From positions 23,075-87,074 of the forward strand of contig NZ_JBHSGG010000025.1 of the NCBI RefSeq assembly GCF_042654365.1: a stretch of 64,000 bases of DNA, in the 5' to 3' direction. This document shows positions 47,653 to 57,017 of this stretch, in pieces. The translations under genes were made by a program, and so were the position numbers. The notes beneath the pieces were generated by a model. The model searched no databases. It was given only the letters and a program-made list of their open reading frames with translations, and had not been told where the DNA came from. Positions within the stretch are counted from its first letter, which is position 1. Every line of letters begins with the position of its first letter. This stretch comes from Coralloluteibacterium thermophilum (GTDB lineage: Bacteria > Pseudomonadota > Gammaproteobacteria > Xanthomonadales > Xanthomonadaceae).

Positions 47653-48528
47653 TTAGAGGGCGGCGACGGGGGCCGCGGGCGCGGAAGCGTCCTGCGCGGC
47701 GGTCGCGGCCTTCTGCTCGTCGAGCCAGGCGCGGAATTCCTCCGGGCTCACGGCCTCGACCACGATCGGCATGAACGCGTGGTCCTTGCCGCAGAGTTCC
47801 GCGCACTGGCCGCGGTAGATGCCGGGCTCGCGGATCTCGGTCCAGTTCTCGTTGACGATGCCCGGGATCGCATCCTGCTTCCAGCCGAGCGAGGGCACCC
47901 ACCAGGCGTGGATCACGTCGTCGGCGGTGATCACGAAGCGGATCTTGGTGTTGGTCGGCAGCACCAGGCGGCGGTCGACGTTGAGCAGATAGGCCTGGTC
48001 GTCGCCGTCGCGCACTTCCCACGGGTCGAGGCCGGAGCGCAGGCGGCGCGTACGGTCGCTGTCGCGGTCGATGCGGCTGACGAAGCCGTAGTCCTCGCCG
48101 AGGTAGTCGTACCGCCACATCCACTGATAGCCAGTGATCTTGACGGTCATCTCGGAGTCGCGGGTGTCGTAGATCGCGACGAGATGGGTGGTCGCCGGAA
48201 TCGCCATGACGATGAGGATCAGGATCGGGATCACCGTCCAGATCACCTCCGCCAGCGTGTTGTGGCTCCACTTCGCCGGCACCGCGCCCTTCGACTTGCG
48301 GAACCGGACCATGGCCACCGCCATCGCGCCGAACACGATCAGCCCGATCACGCAGCAGATGATGAACATGATCATGTGGATGCTGTAGGCGTTCTCCGCG
48401 GTCGCGGTCACGCCCGTGCGCATGTTCAGCTGCCACCGGTGCGGCAGTGCGAACGCGCTGACGCTGTAGAACCCGGCCGCCAAGGCCGTCGCCAAGGCTG
48501 CGAAACGCGTCCAACGCCCTGATTTCAT
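47653..48528 (-). CDS. coxB: Cytochrome c oxidase subunit II
   Basis: Electron-entry subunit with the binuclear CuA centre. Of 291 residues, the first 27 or so form a signal peptide ending SAFA. Two helices (IHMIMFIICCVIGLIVFGAM and VIWTVIPILILIVMAI) anchor the periplasmic cupredoxin domain. That domain has GYQWMWRYDY (aromatic electron path) and CAELCGKDHAFM (CuA ligands C-x3-C-x3-H-x2-M). It lacks the C-terminal heme c domain seen in caa3 enzymes. GAGG 8 bases before ATG 48528 sets the start. It is first in the operon; a 332-base intergenic region separates it from putA, which is divergent. Confidence 0.97.
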   Translation of the reverse strand: MKSGRWTRFAALATALAAGFYSVSAFALPHRWQLNMRTGVTATAENAYSIHMIMFIICCVIGLIVFGAMAVAMVRFRKSKGAVPAKWSHNTLAEVIWTVIPILILIVMAIPATTHLVAIYDTRDSEMTVKITGYQWMWRYDYLGEDYGFVSRIDRDSDRTRRLRSGLDPWEVRDGDDQAYLLNVDRRLVLPTNTKIRFVITADDVIHAWWVPSLGWKQDAIPGIVNENWTEIREPGIYRGQCAELCGKDHAFMPIVVEAVSPEEFRAWLDEQKAATAAQDASAPAAPVAAL

Positions 48529-48860
48529 CGAATCAACCTCTTCATCGTCGCTGGCTCGGCCGCAGCCGCTCGCTAGCATGGTCATAAGCCGAACCGGCCC
48601 GTCCGGCAGCATCGCCCGGCCCGGCAGGAACCACAGTGTCTTACCCCGTGGGCTGCGCGAGCAGCCCGGCGCGCGACCCGCGGCACCCGCGTCACTGCAT
48701 GCGGACCGGGGCCAGCAGGCTGCGATACATCCGCAAGATGGTACCGCCGCGGCGTCAGGCGCGGCAAGCAAGCACTGCCGCGATGCCACATGCGGACCGC
48801 TCCGACGCGCCGCTAGAATCGCGGATTCGGCGCGCCGCGCCTCCTGACGTGGTTTTCTTC
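48529..48860. other. Divergent intergenic region between coxB and putA
   Basis: 332 bases without a gene. It contains the coxB ribosome site (GAGG at 48537-48540, minus strand) and a TAGAAT box (48814-48819, plus strand) that could be a putA minus-10 about 40 bases before its GTG start. No convincing minus-35, operator palindrome or small ORF was found. Confidence 0.5.
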
Positions 48861-51800
48861 GTGACCAGCATTCTCTCTCCCGAACTGCCCCCGCCGCCCG
48901 GCCCGCTGCGGCGGGCGATCACCGATGCGTGGCTCCGCGACGAGGCGGAGCACCTCGACATGCTGCTCGGCGAGGCGGCGCTGCCGCCCGACGAGCGCGC
49001 CGCCGTGCGCGCGCAGGCCGAGGACCTCGTCACCCGCGTGCGCCTGCGGGCGCAGGACCAGGGGGCGATCGAGGCCTTCATGCGCCAGTACGACCTCGGC
49101 AGCGAGGAGGGCGTGCTGCTGATGTGCGTCGCCGAGGCCCTGCTGCGCATCCCCGACCAGGCCACCGCCGACCGGCTGATCCGCGACAAGCTCGGGGAGG
49201 CCAACTGGGAGCGCCACCTGGGCGCCAGCGACTCGGTGCTGGTCAACGCCTCCACCTGGGGGCTGATGCTGACCGGGCGCTTCATCGAGCTGGCCGAGGA
49301 GACCAAGCGCGACTTCGGCGGCGCCCTGCGGCGGCTGGTCGGACGCGCCGGCGAGCCGGTGATCCGCCTGGCCGTGCGCCAGGCCATGCGCATCATGGGC
49401 CACCAGTTCGTGATGGGACGGACCATCGACGAGGCGCTGGGGCGCGCACGCAAGGGCCGCAACGCCGCCTACCGCTATTCCTTCGACATGCTCGGCGAGG
49501 CCGCCTTCACGGCGCGGGACGCCGCGCGCTACCTCGAGGCCTACCGCAAGGCGATCGACGCCATCGGCGCCGGCGGGCCCTACGGCGACGTCATCGCCGC
49601 CCCCAGCATCTCGGTCAAGCTCTCGGCGCTGCACCCGCGCTACGAGCACGCCAAGCGCGCACGGGTGCGCGCGGAGCTGACCCCGCGGGTGCTCGAGCTG
49701 GCCCAGCAGGCCAAGGCGCGCGGCATCGGCTTCACCATCGACGCGGAGGAGGCCGACCGGCTCGAACTCAGCCTCGACGTCATCGTCGGCGCCTTCGAGG
49801 ATCCCTCGCTCGCGGGCTGGAACGGCTACGGCCTCGCGGTGCAGGCCTACCAGAAGCGCGCGCCCTTCGTGATCGACTACCTCGCCGACGTGGCGCGCCG
49901 CGCCGGGCGCACCATGCCGATGCGCCTGGTCAAGGGCGCCTACTGGGACGCGGAGATCAAGCGCGCGCAGGTGGAGGGGCTCGAGGGCTATCCGGTGTTC
50001 ACGCGCAAGCCCAACACCGACGTCTCCTACCTGGCGTGCGCGCGGCGCATGCTCGACGCCGGCGACGCGCTCTACCCGATGTTCGCCACCCACAACGCGC
50101 AGACCATCGCGAGCATCCACCACATCGCCGCCGGCCGTCCGTTCGAGTTCCAGAAGCTGCACGGCATGGGCGACGACCTCTACGCCGAGGTCATCCCCGC
50201 CGACCGGCTGGGCGTGCCCTGCCGCGTCTACGCGCCGGTGGGCTCGCACGAGGACCTGCTGCCCTACCTGGTGCGGCGCCTGCTCGAGAACGGCGCGAAC
50301 TCCAGCTTCGTCAACCGCATCACCGACGAGACCGTCAGCCCGGCCGAGCTGGTGGACGACCCGGTCGAGATCGTCACGGCCTACGACAGCAAACCGCATC
50401 CCCGCATCCCCCTGCCCCGCGCGCTCTACGCGAGCCAGGGCGAAGACAGGACCAACTCCATGGGCGTCAACCTCGCCAACGATTCCGACCTCGCCACCCT
50501 CGCCGAGAAGATCAACGCTGCAGTGAAGCCGTGGCAGGCCGCCCCGCTGGTGCCGGGCGCCGCGCCCGCCGGCGCCACCATGACTGTCACCTCGCCCGCC
50601 GATCGCCGCATCGAGGTCGGCCAGTGGCAGGCCGCCGACGCGGCCACCGTGGAGCGCGCGCTGGCCAACGCCGTCGCCGCGCAGGAGGGCTGGAACGCGG
50701 TGCCCGCCGCCGGCCGCGCCAGCATCCTGGAGCACGCCGCCGACCTGCTCGAGGCGCGCATGCCGGAATTCATGGCGCTGTGCACGCGCGAGGCCGGCAA
50801 GACCCTGGTCGACGGCGTGGCCGAGGTGCGCGAGGCGGTGGACTTCCTGCGCTACTACGCGCTGCAGGCGCGCCGCCAGTTCATCACCCTGCCCCTGCCC
50901 GGCCCGACCGGCGAGAGCAACCAGCTCCAGCTCGCCGGCCGCGGCGTGTTCGTGTGCATCTCGCCGTGGAACTTCCCGCTGGCGATCTTCGTCGGCCAGG
51001 TCGCGGCCGCCCTGGTCGCGGGCAACACCGTCATCGCCAAGCCGGCGGAGCAGACCACCCTGGTCGGCCATGCGGCGGTGAAGCTGCTGCACGAGGCGGG
51101 CATCCCGGCCGACGTGCTGCAGTTCGTGCCGGGCGACGGCGCGACGGTCGGTGCCGCGCTCACCGGCGACGCGCGCATCGCCGGCGTGGCCTTCACCGGC
51201 TCGACCGAGACGGCCCGCGCCATCAACCGCGCCATGGCCGCGCGCGATGCCGCCATCGGCGTACTGATCGCCGAGACCGGCGGCCAGAACGCGCTCATCG
51301 CCGACTCCTCCGCCCTGCCGGAGCAACTGGTCAAGGACGCCATCACCGGCGCCTTCGGCTCGGCCGGGCAGCGCTGCTCCGCGGCGCGCGTGCTGTTCGT
51401 GCAGGCGGACATCGCCGACAAGGTCATCGGCATGCTCGCCGGCGCGATGGACGAGCTCGTGGTGGGCGATCCGGGCCTGCTCTCGACCGACGTCGGCCCG
51501 GTGATCGACGCCGACGCGCTGAAGATCCTCGAGGACCACGCCGCGCGCATGGACCGCGAGGCCATCCTCATCAAGGCGGTGGCGCCCGGCGAGGCCGCCG
51601 CCCACGGCAGCTTCTTCGCGCCGCGCGCCTACGAGCTCCGGGACCTCTCCCAGCTCACCCGCGAGGTGTTCGGACCGATCCTGCACGTGATCCGCTTCCG
51701 CGGCGACCAGCTCGACGCGGTGATCGACCAGATCAACGCCACCGGCTACGGCCTGACCCTGGGCATCCACTCGCGCATCGACGAGACGGTCGAGAAGATC

Positions 51801-52010
51801 GCCACCCGCGTGAAGGTCGGCAACTGCTACGTCAACCGCAACCAGATCGGCGCGGTGGTCGGCGTGCAGCCCTTCGGCGGCGAGGCCAACTCCGGCACCG
51901 GGCCCAAGGCCGGCGGCCCGCACTACCTGCTGCGCTTCGCCACCGAGCGCACGCTGACGATCAACACCACGGCCGCGGGAGGCAATGCGTCGTTGCTGAC
52001 GCTGGGGTGA
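48861..52010 (+). CDS. putA: Bifunctional proline dehydrogenase / delta-1-pyrroline-5-carboxylate dehydrogenase
   Basis: Oxidises proline to glutamate in two channelled steps, using FAD then NAD. The 1049-residue protein has the PRODH TIM barrel (about residues 110-500; VKLSALHPRYEHAKR, RLVKGAYWDAEIKRAQVEG, YPVFTRKPNTDVSYLACAR, FQKLHGMGDDLY). A linker precedes the P5C dehydrogenase domain (about 560-1040; SPWNFPLAIFVGQ, GFTGSTETAR-like segment, ETGGQNALI, catalytic Cys near 838 in SAGQRCSAARV). There is no N-terminal ribbon-helix-helix DNA-binding domain, so it is not a self-regulating trifunctional PutA. The start is uncertain between GTG 48861 and GTG 48849; a TAGAAT box at 48814 argues against longer forms. 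Confidence 0.95.
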   Translation: MTSILSPELPPPPGPLRRAITDAWLRDEAEHLDMLLGEAALPPDERAAVRAQAEDLVTRVRLRAQDQGAIEAFMRQYDLGSEEGVLLMCVAEALLRIPDQATADRLIRDKLGEANWERHLGASDSVLVNASTWGLMLTGRFIELAEETKRDFGGALRRLVGRAGEPVIRLAVRQAMRIMGHQFVMGRTIDEALGRARKGRNAAYRYSFDMLGEAAFTARDAARYLEAYRKAIDAIGAGGPYGDVIAAPSISVKLSALHPRYEHAKRARVRAELTPRVLELAQQAKARGIGFTIDAEEADRLELSLDVIVGAFEDPSLAGWNGYGLAVQAYQKRAPFVIDYLADVARRAGRTMPMRLVKGAYWDAEIKRAQVEGLEGYPVFTRKPNTDVSYLACARRMLDAGDALYPMFATHNAQTIASIHHIAAGRPFEFQKLHGMGDDLYAEVIPADRLGVPCRVYAPVGSHEDLLPYLVRRLLENGANSSFVNRITDETVSPAELVDDPVEIVTAYDSKPHPRIPLPRALYASQGEDRTNSMGVNLANDSDLATLAEKINAAVKPWQAAPLVPGAAPAGATMTVTSPADRRIEVGQWQAADAATVERALANAVAAQEGWNAVPAAGRASILEHAADLLEARMPEFMALCTREAGKTLVDGVAEVREAVDFLRYYALQARRQFITLPLPGPTGESNQLQLAGRGVFVCISPWNFPLAIFVGQVAAALVAGNTVIAKPAEQTTLVGHAAVKLLHEAGIPADVLQFVPGDGATVGAALTGDARIAGVAFTGSTETARAINRAMAARDAAIGVLIAETGGQNALIADSSALPEQLVKDAITGAFGSAGQRCSAARVLFVQADIADKVIGMLAGAMDELVVGDPGLLSTDVGPVIDADALKILEDHAARMDREAILIKAVAPGEAAAHGSFFAPRAYELRDLSQLTREVFGPILHVIRFRGDQLDAVIDQINATGYGLTLGIHSRIDETVEKIATRVKVGNCYVNRNQIGAVVGVQPFGGEANSGTGPKAGGPHYLLRFATERTLTINTTAAGGNASLLTLG

Positions 52011-52031
52011 GGTGAGGCGGGAAGGGTGGGG

Positions 52032-52169
52032 CGGGAATCGGGAAGCGGGACCTGGGGACTGAGCCGGCCGGGAGCGTGCGCGCCTCTCCATGCGCCCGAT
52101 CACGACCTGCTTCTGGCAGCAGAAGCCCCTTCCGATTCCCGCTTCCCGATTCCCGCTTCCCGCTTCCCG
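52032..52169. repeat. Inverted pair of CGGGAA[G/T] heptamer arrays
   Basis: Left arm: CGGGAAT, CGGGAAG, CGGGACC (52032-52052). Right arm: five units ATTCCCG, CTTCCCG, ATTCCCG, CTTCCCG, CTTCCCG (52135-52169), the reverse complement motif. Flanks also match in inverted orientation (GGGTGGGGCGGGAA left of the arm; TTCCCGCCCCACCC right). The 80-base centre contains a 7-bp hairpin GCTTCTG-GCAG-CAGAAGC (52109-52126). Confidence 0.85.
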
Positions 52170-52194
52170 CCCCACCCATCCCGTTCCACCCAAG

Positions 52195-52222
52195 AAAAAA
52201 GGCGCCCGGAGGCGCCTTTTTT
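52195..52222. terminator. Bidirectional terminator between putA and fadL
   Basis: AAAAAA-GGCGCC-CGGA-GGCGCC-TTTTTT, a symmetric GC stem flanked by A and T runs, between the convergent putA and fadL stops. It works in both orientations by sequence. Confidence 0.92.
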
Positions 52223-52242
52223 CGTACCGCCGACCGCTTCGA

Positions 52243-53583
52243 TCAGAAGCGGTAGGTCATCGACGCGGCGAGGATGTTCACCGTGGTGTCGTAGTGGCCG
52301 TTCACGAACGAACCGGTCGAGGAGTGCGACGCGATCTCGGGCTCGCCGGTGAACAGGTGGGTGTAGCCGACGTTGATGGTCGCCGCCGGCGACATCAGGT
52401 AGCTGAAGCCCAGCGACAGCCAGCGGCGGTCGGCGTCCGGCACGCGCGGGCTGCGGTGCTCGAGCGAGGTCGGGGTCTGGTCGTAGCCGATGCCGCCGCG
52501 CAGCACCCACTGGTCGTTCATCTGGTACTCGGCGCCGACCGAGCCGAACCAGGTGTCGCGCCAGCCGAAGACCTCGGTGGTGTTCGGCTGCGCCGGGTTG
52601 GCGAAGTCGATCGTCAGCGACTCGAACGAGCTCCACGCGGTGCGCGAGACCTCGCCCATCAGGGTCCACTGGTCGTTGACCCGGGTGGTGAGGCTCAGGG
52701 TCGCCACCGCCGGGGTCTCGAGGAAGGCGCTGCCGCCGGTGTCGGTGAACAGGTTGCCCGGCAGCTGCGCGAACACCGCGGCGGCCGGCGCCGGCACGGT
52801 GAAGGTCGCATTGCCGCTGATGTCGTGCTCGACCTTGGAGCGGTAGGTCACACCGATGTTGGTGCCGTCGACGATGGTGAACAGGGCGCCCAGCTTGAAG
52901 CCCCAGTCCTTGGTGTCGCCCTTGACGCGCGCGAGGCCGTCGGCCGACTGCGGCAGGAAGGCGCCCGGGGGCGTCGCGCCGGTGTTGGCGATGATCGCGC
53001 CGAAGTCCACGGCATTGGTCAGCTCGGCCTCGGCGTACTGGTAGAACACGCTGCCGCCGAAGGACACGTAGGGATTGACGTCGTAGGACAGGGACAGGCC
53101 CAGGTCGATGGTCCTGAGCTCGGACTTGACCCCGTTGTAGCGGCCCACCCAGTCGGCGTCGTATTCGGTCTTGAGGCCGAACGGCGCGTCGACATAGGCG
53201 CCGAGGTGGAACTGCTCGCCGATCGGCATGGCGAAGTAGGCGGCCGGGATCCAGTTCAGGTCGCCGGCATCGCCGCCGTTGCCACCGGTCAGCGGGCGGC
53301 CCAGGGCGTCGCGGTTGTAGGTGTTGTTGTACTCGGCCTCGAGGTTAAGCGCGGTCAGGTCCACCTGGACGGTGCGGCCGCCGAGCAGGCGCATGCCGGC
53401 CGGGTTGTTGGAGATGATGGCGGCATCGCCCGGCGCCGAGGCCGAGCCGGCGAACGCGCGGCCCAGGGCGACGGCGCTGTTCTCCTTGATCTGGAAGCCA
53501 CCAGCGAAGGCGGGGGCGCTCGCGCAGGCGGCGAGGACGGCAAGCGCCAGGGCGCTGCGCAGCGGAAGGGTGCGGCTCTTCAT
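52243..53583 (-). CDS. fadL: Outer-membrane long-chain fatty acid transporter FadL family
   Basis: Outer-membrane beta-barrel for uptake of long-chain fatty acids or other hydrophobic compounds. Of 446 residues, the first 27 are a signal peptide (ending APAFA). The mature N-terminus GGFQIKENSAVALGRAFAG with DAAIISNNPAGM carries the NPA signature of the hatch. Many alternating strands follow, and the C-terminus NILAASMTYRF ends in Phe. GGAGAG (about 8 bases before the ATG at 53583) is a good ribosome site. It is divergent from gspA across 239 bases and ends at a shared bidirectional terminator. Confidence 0.94.
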   Translation of the reverse strand: MKSRTLPLRSALALAVLAACASAPAFAGGFQIKENSAVALGRAFAGSASAPGDAAIISNNPAGMRLLGGRTVQVDLTALNLEAEYNNTYNRDALGRPLTGGNGGDAGDLNWIPAAYFAMPIGEQFHLGAYVDAPFGLKTEYDADWVGRYNGVKSELRTIDLGLSLSYDVNPYVSFGGSVFYQYAEAELTNAVDFGAIIANTGATPPGAFLPQSADGLARVKGDTKDWGFKLGALFTIVDGTNIGVTYRSKVEHDISGNATFTVPAPAAAVFAQLPGNLFTDTGGSAFLETPAVATLSLTTRVNDQWTLMGEVSRTAWSSFESLTIDFANPAQPNTTEVFGWRDTWFGSVGAEYQMNDQWVLRGGIGYDQTPTSLEHRSPRVPDADRRWLSLGFSYLMSPAATINVGYTHLFTGEPEIASHSSTGSFVNGHYDTTVNILAASMTYRF

Positions 53584-53822
53584 TATTGGTCTCTCCGATA
53601 GCTCAGGGACGTCGCTGGGGGGTGCGACGCCGCATGGCCGTGGATGTCTCCCTCCCGGCCGCGCGGGCGGGCACCATACCTGAAAGCACGGTTAGCGAGG
53701 CTGAATTGTCTTAACGAAGCTCTAACGCGCCGGATCCATCCTCCGGCGCGCCGCACACCCGCCGGCGCCGAAGTGCGGCGGGCGCCCTGCTAGAGTCCAC
53801 GCACCCCACGCCGCCCGACCGC

Positions 53823-55457
53823 ATGTATCTCGAGTACTACGGCCTGCGCGAAGCGCCGTTCGCCATCACCCCCGACCCGCGCTTCGTCTTCCTCTCCGAA
53901 CGCCACCGCGACGCGCTGGCGCACCTGCTCTACGGCATCGGCCAGGGCGGGTCCGGCGGCTTCGTGCAGCTGACCGGCGAGGTGGGCACCGGCAAGACCA
54001 CGCTCTGCCGCCTGCTGCTCGAGCAGTTGCCTGAGAACGCGCGGGTGGCCCTGGTGCTCAACCCCAAGCTGTCCCCGGTCGAGCTGCTTGAGACCATCTG
54101 CGAGGAGCTGCGGGTCGACGTCACCGGCGTCCGCGGCAGCCTCAAGGGCCTGGTCGACGCGCTCAACCGCTATCTCCTGGATGCCTACGCCCAGGGACTG
54201 CGGGTGGTGCTGATCATCGACGAGGCGCAGGAACTCTCTCGCGAGGCGCTCGAGCAGGTGCGCCTGCTCACCAACCTCGAGACACCGACCCAGAAACTGC
54301 TGCAGATCATCCTGCTCGGCCAGCCCGAGCTGCGCGAAGTGCTCGCCCGCGAGGAACTGCGCCAGCTCGCGCAGCGGATCACCGCCCGCTACCACCTGAC
54401 TCCGCTGGACGCGGCGGAGACCGAGTCCTACGTGCGCCACCGCCTCGCGGTCGCCGGCGCGCAGCGCTTCCCCTTCACCAAGCTGGCCCTGCGCCGCCTG
54501 CACCAGCACTCCGGCGGGGTGCCGCGCCTGATCAACGTGATCGCCGACCGCGCGCTGATGGCCGGCTACGCGCGCGACCAGGCGCAGATCGGCGAGGCCC
54601 TGCTCGACCGGGCCGCAGCGGAGACCCTGGCGCCGCGCGGCCTGCGCGCCCTGCGCCGGCTGCGGCTGCGCTCCGCGCACGTGGGCTGGATCGCGGCCAT
54701 CGTGCTGGCGCTCCTGCTGTTCGCGCTGTGGACGCTGCCCCGCATGGACCGCGAGGAGCCGGCCGACGCCGCGCCCGAGGCAGCGGCGACCGCGCCCGAC
54801 CCGGGCGAGGACGCGACCAGCGTGCGCCTCGCCGCCGACGCCCTGCCCGAGCGCATCCGCGCGGCCGGGCCCGACCCGCAGTCGGCCCTGCGGCGCCTGC
54901 TCGCGCTGTGGGTGGTGCGTGCGGACGAGGCCGACGTGCAGACCGCCGGGGCCTGCCCGCCGCAGCTCGCGCCGGGCCTGTACTGCCTGCGCACCCGCGG
55001 CACGCTCAGCACGCTTTCCGCCTTGGGCCGGCCGGCGCTGGTGCGGCTCGAGGCCGAGGGCGCAACCGCCTGGGCCCTGCTGCTGGCCGCCGATGCGCGG
55101 CAGGTGCGCATGATGCTCGGCACCGAGACGGTCGACGTCGACCGCATCCCCTTCGAGCGCGTCTGGCGTGGCGACTACCTCACCCTCTGGCGCGCGCCGG
55201 CGCACGTGACCCTGCCGATGAGCCGCGGCGACAGCGGTCCCCAGGTCGACTGGCTGCACGACCGCCTGGTCGAGCTCGGCGACATCGGCACCGAACGCAG
55301 CGGCCCGTCGCGCTTCGACGCCGACATGGCCGCGGCGGTGCGCCGCCGCCAGCTCGCGATCGGGCTGCGTGCCGACGGCGTGGTCGGTCCGGAAACCCTG
55401 CTCGCCCTGGTCGCCGACGACGGCCTGGGCCCGCAGCTGCGCCGGAGCCTGGACTGA
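53823..55457 (+). CDS. gspA: ExeA/GspA-like ATPase with peptidoglycan-binding domain
   Basis: Inner-membrane ATPase of the GspA/ExeA type, which in Aeromonas works with GspB to place the type II secretin in the cell wall. The 544-residue protein starts MYLEYYGLREAPFAITPDPRF, a family hallmark. The AAA+ domain has Walker A GEVGTGKTT (52-60) and Walker B VLIIDEAQ (about 128-135). One helix (WIAAIVLALLLFALWTL, about 290) follows, then a periplasmic region ending in a PG_binding_1 domain (GDSGPQVDWLHDRLVELGD ... ADGVVGPETLLAL). It overlaps gspB by one base (TGATG). Confidence 0.92.
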   Translation: MYLEYYGLREAPFAITPDPRFVFLSERHRDALAHLLYGIGQGGSGGFVQLTGEVGTGKTTLCRLLLEQLPENARVALVLNPKLSPVELLETICEELRVDVTGVRGSLKGLVDALNRYLLDAYAQGLRVVLIIDEAQELSREALEQVRLLTNLETPTQKLLQIILLGQPELREVLAREELRQLAQRITARYHLTPLDAAETESYVRHRLAVAGAQRFPFTKLALRRLHQHSGGVPRLINVIADRALMAGYARDQAQIGEALLDRAAAETLAPRGLRALRRLRLRSAHVGWIAAIVLALLLFALWTLPRMDREEPADAAPEAAATAPDPGEDATSVRLAADALPERIRAAGPDPQSALRRLLALWVVRADEADVQTAGACPPQLAPGLYCLRTRGTLSTLSALGRPALVRLEAEGATAWALLLAADARQVRMMLGTETVDVDRIPFERVWRGDYLTLWRAPAHVTLPMSRGDSGPQVDWLHDRLVELGDIGTERSGPSRFDADMAAAVRRRQLAIGLRADGVVGPETLLALVADDGLGPQLRRSLD

Positions 55458-56140
55458 TGTCGCTGATCCTGGAGGCACTGCGCCGCTCCGAACGCGACCG
55501 CCAGCTCGGCCGCGCACCCGGGCTGCACGTGCCGCCCGCGCCCGGCGTCCCCATGCGCGAGCGGAAGAGCCATCGGCTCTGGATCGTCCTGGTGCTGCTC
55601 CTCGCCGCGGCGCTCGGCTGGCTGCTGTACGAGCGCCACGCGACCCGGTCCGCCACCGTGGCCGCGGCCACCCCGCAGGCCCCGCCCACGCCACCGATGC
55701 CACGACCGGACCCGCCCGCGCAGCCCGTTCCCGCCCCCGCCGCGCCGGTACCGGCAGCATACGAAGCCACGCCTGCCCCCGCGCCCGAGGCGAGGCCGCC
55801 GGCCGCCGCGTTGCCGGCACCCGCCACGACGGCAGAGGCGACGCCCCGCGCTCCCGGGCGCCCGGCGGACGCCGACCCGGCGACGGCATCGCCGGCGGCG
55901 GAGGCGGACACGCCCGTTCCGGTCTGGAGCCTGCCGGGCGACCTGCTCCAGCGCCTGCCGCCGCTCCAGGTGAGCATGCACGTCTACAACAGCGACCCGT
56001 CGCGCCGCTTCATCGTCGTCGACGGGCGCCGGGCCGCCGAGGGCGACCGGCTTTCGCCGGCCGTCCGCGTGCTCGAGATCCGCCGCGACGGCAGCCTGCT
56101 GGACATCGAGGGGCGGCCGGCACTGCTGCCGCGGCCGTAG
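55457..56140 (+). CDS. gspB: GspB-like general secretion pathway protein
   Basis: A 227-residue bitopic inner-membrane protein and the usual partner of GspA. The N-terminal MSLILEALRRSERDRQLGR is characteristic of the family. It is followed by one helix (RLWIVLVLLLAAALGWLLYE, about 38-57), a Pro/Ala-rich periplasmic linker of about 100 residues and the C-terminal GspB domain (VSMHVYNSDPSRRFIVVDGR ... GDRLSPAVRVLEIRRDG). Coupled to gspA by TGATG. No other type II secretion genes are in the window, which is common for this pair. Confidence 0.92.
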   Translation: MSLILEALRRSERDRQLGRAPGLHVPPAPGVPMRERKSHRLWIVLVLLLAAALGWLLYERHATRSATVAAATPQAPPTPPMPRPDPPAQPVPAPAAPVPAAYEATPAPAPEARPPAAALPAPATTAEATPRAPGRPADADPATASPAAEADTPVPVWSLPGDLLQRLPPLQVSMHVYNSDPSRRFIVVDGRRAAEGDRLSPAVRVLEIRRDGSLLDIEGRPALLPRP

Positions 56141-56296
56141 GGGAGAAGGCGATGGACATCGAGCTGTGTGCGATACGATGGGGCCTGCGTCCGGGCGCGG
56201 CGCGCGCCCTGCCGGAACGATCCTTCGGCGCGGGGCCGCGGGCCGTCGGTGCCGTCGTGCCGACATCCCGCCCCTGCGGGCGCGAGGCGCGCTGAC

Positions 56297-56989
56297 GTGG
56301 TGTTCCTGGGCGATCCGTCGCGTCGGCGCCCCCAGCGACGCTGGGCGACGCCACTGCTGGTCCTGCTCCAGTCGGGCGTGTTCGTCTGGCTGGTGCTGCT
56401 GCCCGACCTGGGCGCGCGGCAGGCGGCGCTCTCGCGCTGGGGCGCGGTCTCGGGGGCGCTGCCGGACCGCCTCGTCGAATGGATGAGCGCGCCCCTCGAC
56501 GGGCGCTTCATGGGCCTGTTCACCGCGCTGTTCATGCACGCCGACTGGAGCCACCTGCTCGGCAACCTGCTGTTCCTGCTGATCTTCGGGCTCTCGTCGG
56601 AGCGCGCGATGGGGGCACCGCGCTTCCTCGTGCTGTTCCTGCTCGGCGGCGCCTTCGCCAACGTCGTCGCGGCCCTGCTGATGGACAGCCCCAACCGGGT
56701 GATCGTCGGCTCCAGCGGCGCCGTCTCGGCCGTGATCGGCGCCTATCTCGCCCTGTTCCCGCGCGCGCGGCTCGGCATCGTGGTGCCGCTGGGGCTGTTC
56801 ATGGAGTTCGTGCGCGCGCCGGCGAGCCTGCTGATCGGCATCTGGGCCCTGCTGCAGGTGATCTTCACCTTCGTCGGCCCGGCCTTCGGCGCGGTGGCCT
56901 GGTGGGCGCACCTGGCGGGCTTCGCCTTCGGCGTGGTCTTCGCCCTGCTGGCGCGCCCCGCCATCGCCCGGCGCCTGCGCAGAGGCTGA
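56297..56989 (+). CDS. Rhomboid family intramembrane serine protease
   Basis: Cleaves transmembrane substrates within the bilayer. The 230-residue, six-helix protein has the family pattern FTALFMHADWSHLLGNLLFL (helix 2 His-Asn), VGSSGAVSAVIGAYLAL with catalytic Ser in GSSGA (about residue 139), and WWAHLAGFAFGVV with the catalytic His (about 203). GTG 56297 is taken as start since GAGG lies 9 bases upstream; the frame is open to an ATG at 56168, but that would add a low-complexity Arg/Pro segment. It follows gspB by 156 bases and converges with ctpA. Confidence 0.88.
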   Translation: MVFLGDPSRRRPQRRWATPLLVLLQSGVFVWLVLLPDLGARQAALSRWGAVSGALPDRLVEWMSAPLDGRFMGLFTALFMHADWSHLLGNLLFLLIFGLSSERAMGAPRFLVLFLLGGAFANVVAALLMDSPNRVIVGSSGAVSAVIGAYLALFPRARLGIVVPLGLFMEFVRAPASLLIGIWALLQVIFTFVGPAFGAVAWWAHLAGFAFGVVFALLARPAIARRLRRG

Positions 56990-57017
56990 GCGTGGGGCGC
57001 CCGGTGCGCCTCGCTGC

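Noticed and set aside
53728..53751. Hairpin GCGCCGG-N-CCGGCGC between fadL and gspA as a terminator
   Set aside because: It lies in a divergent promoter region, upstream of both genes, and no T tract follows on either strand at usable distance.
56168..56296. Extended N-terminus for the rhomboid protease from ATG 56168
   Set aside because: The added 43 residues are Arg/Pro-rich without a helix, and a TACGAT minus-10-like box lies at 56174-56179; GTG 56297 has a ribosome site.
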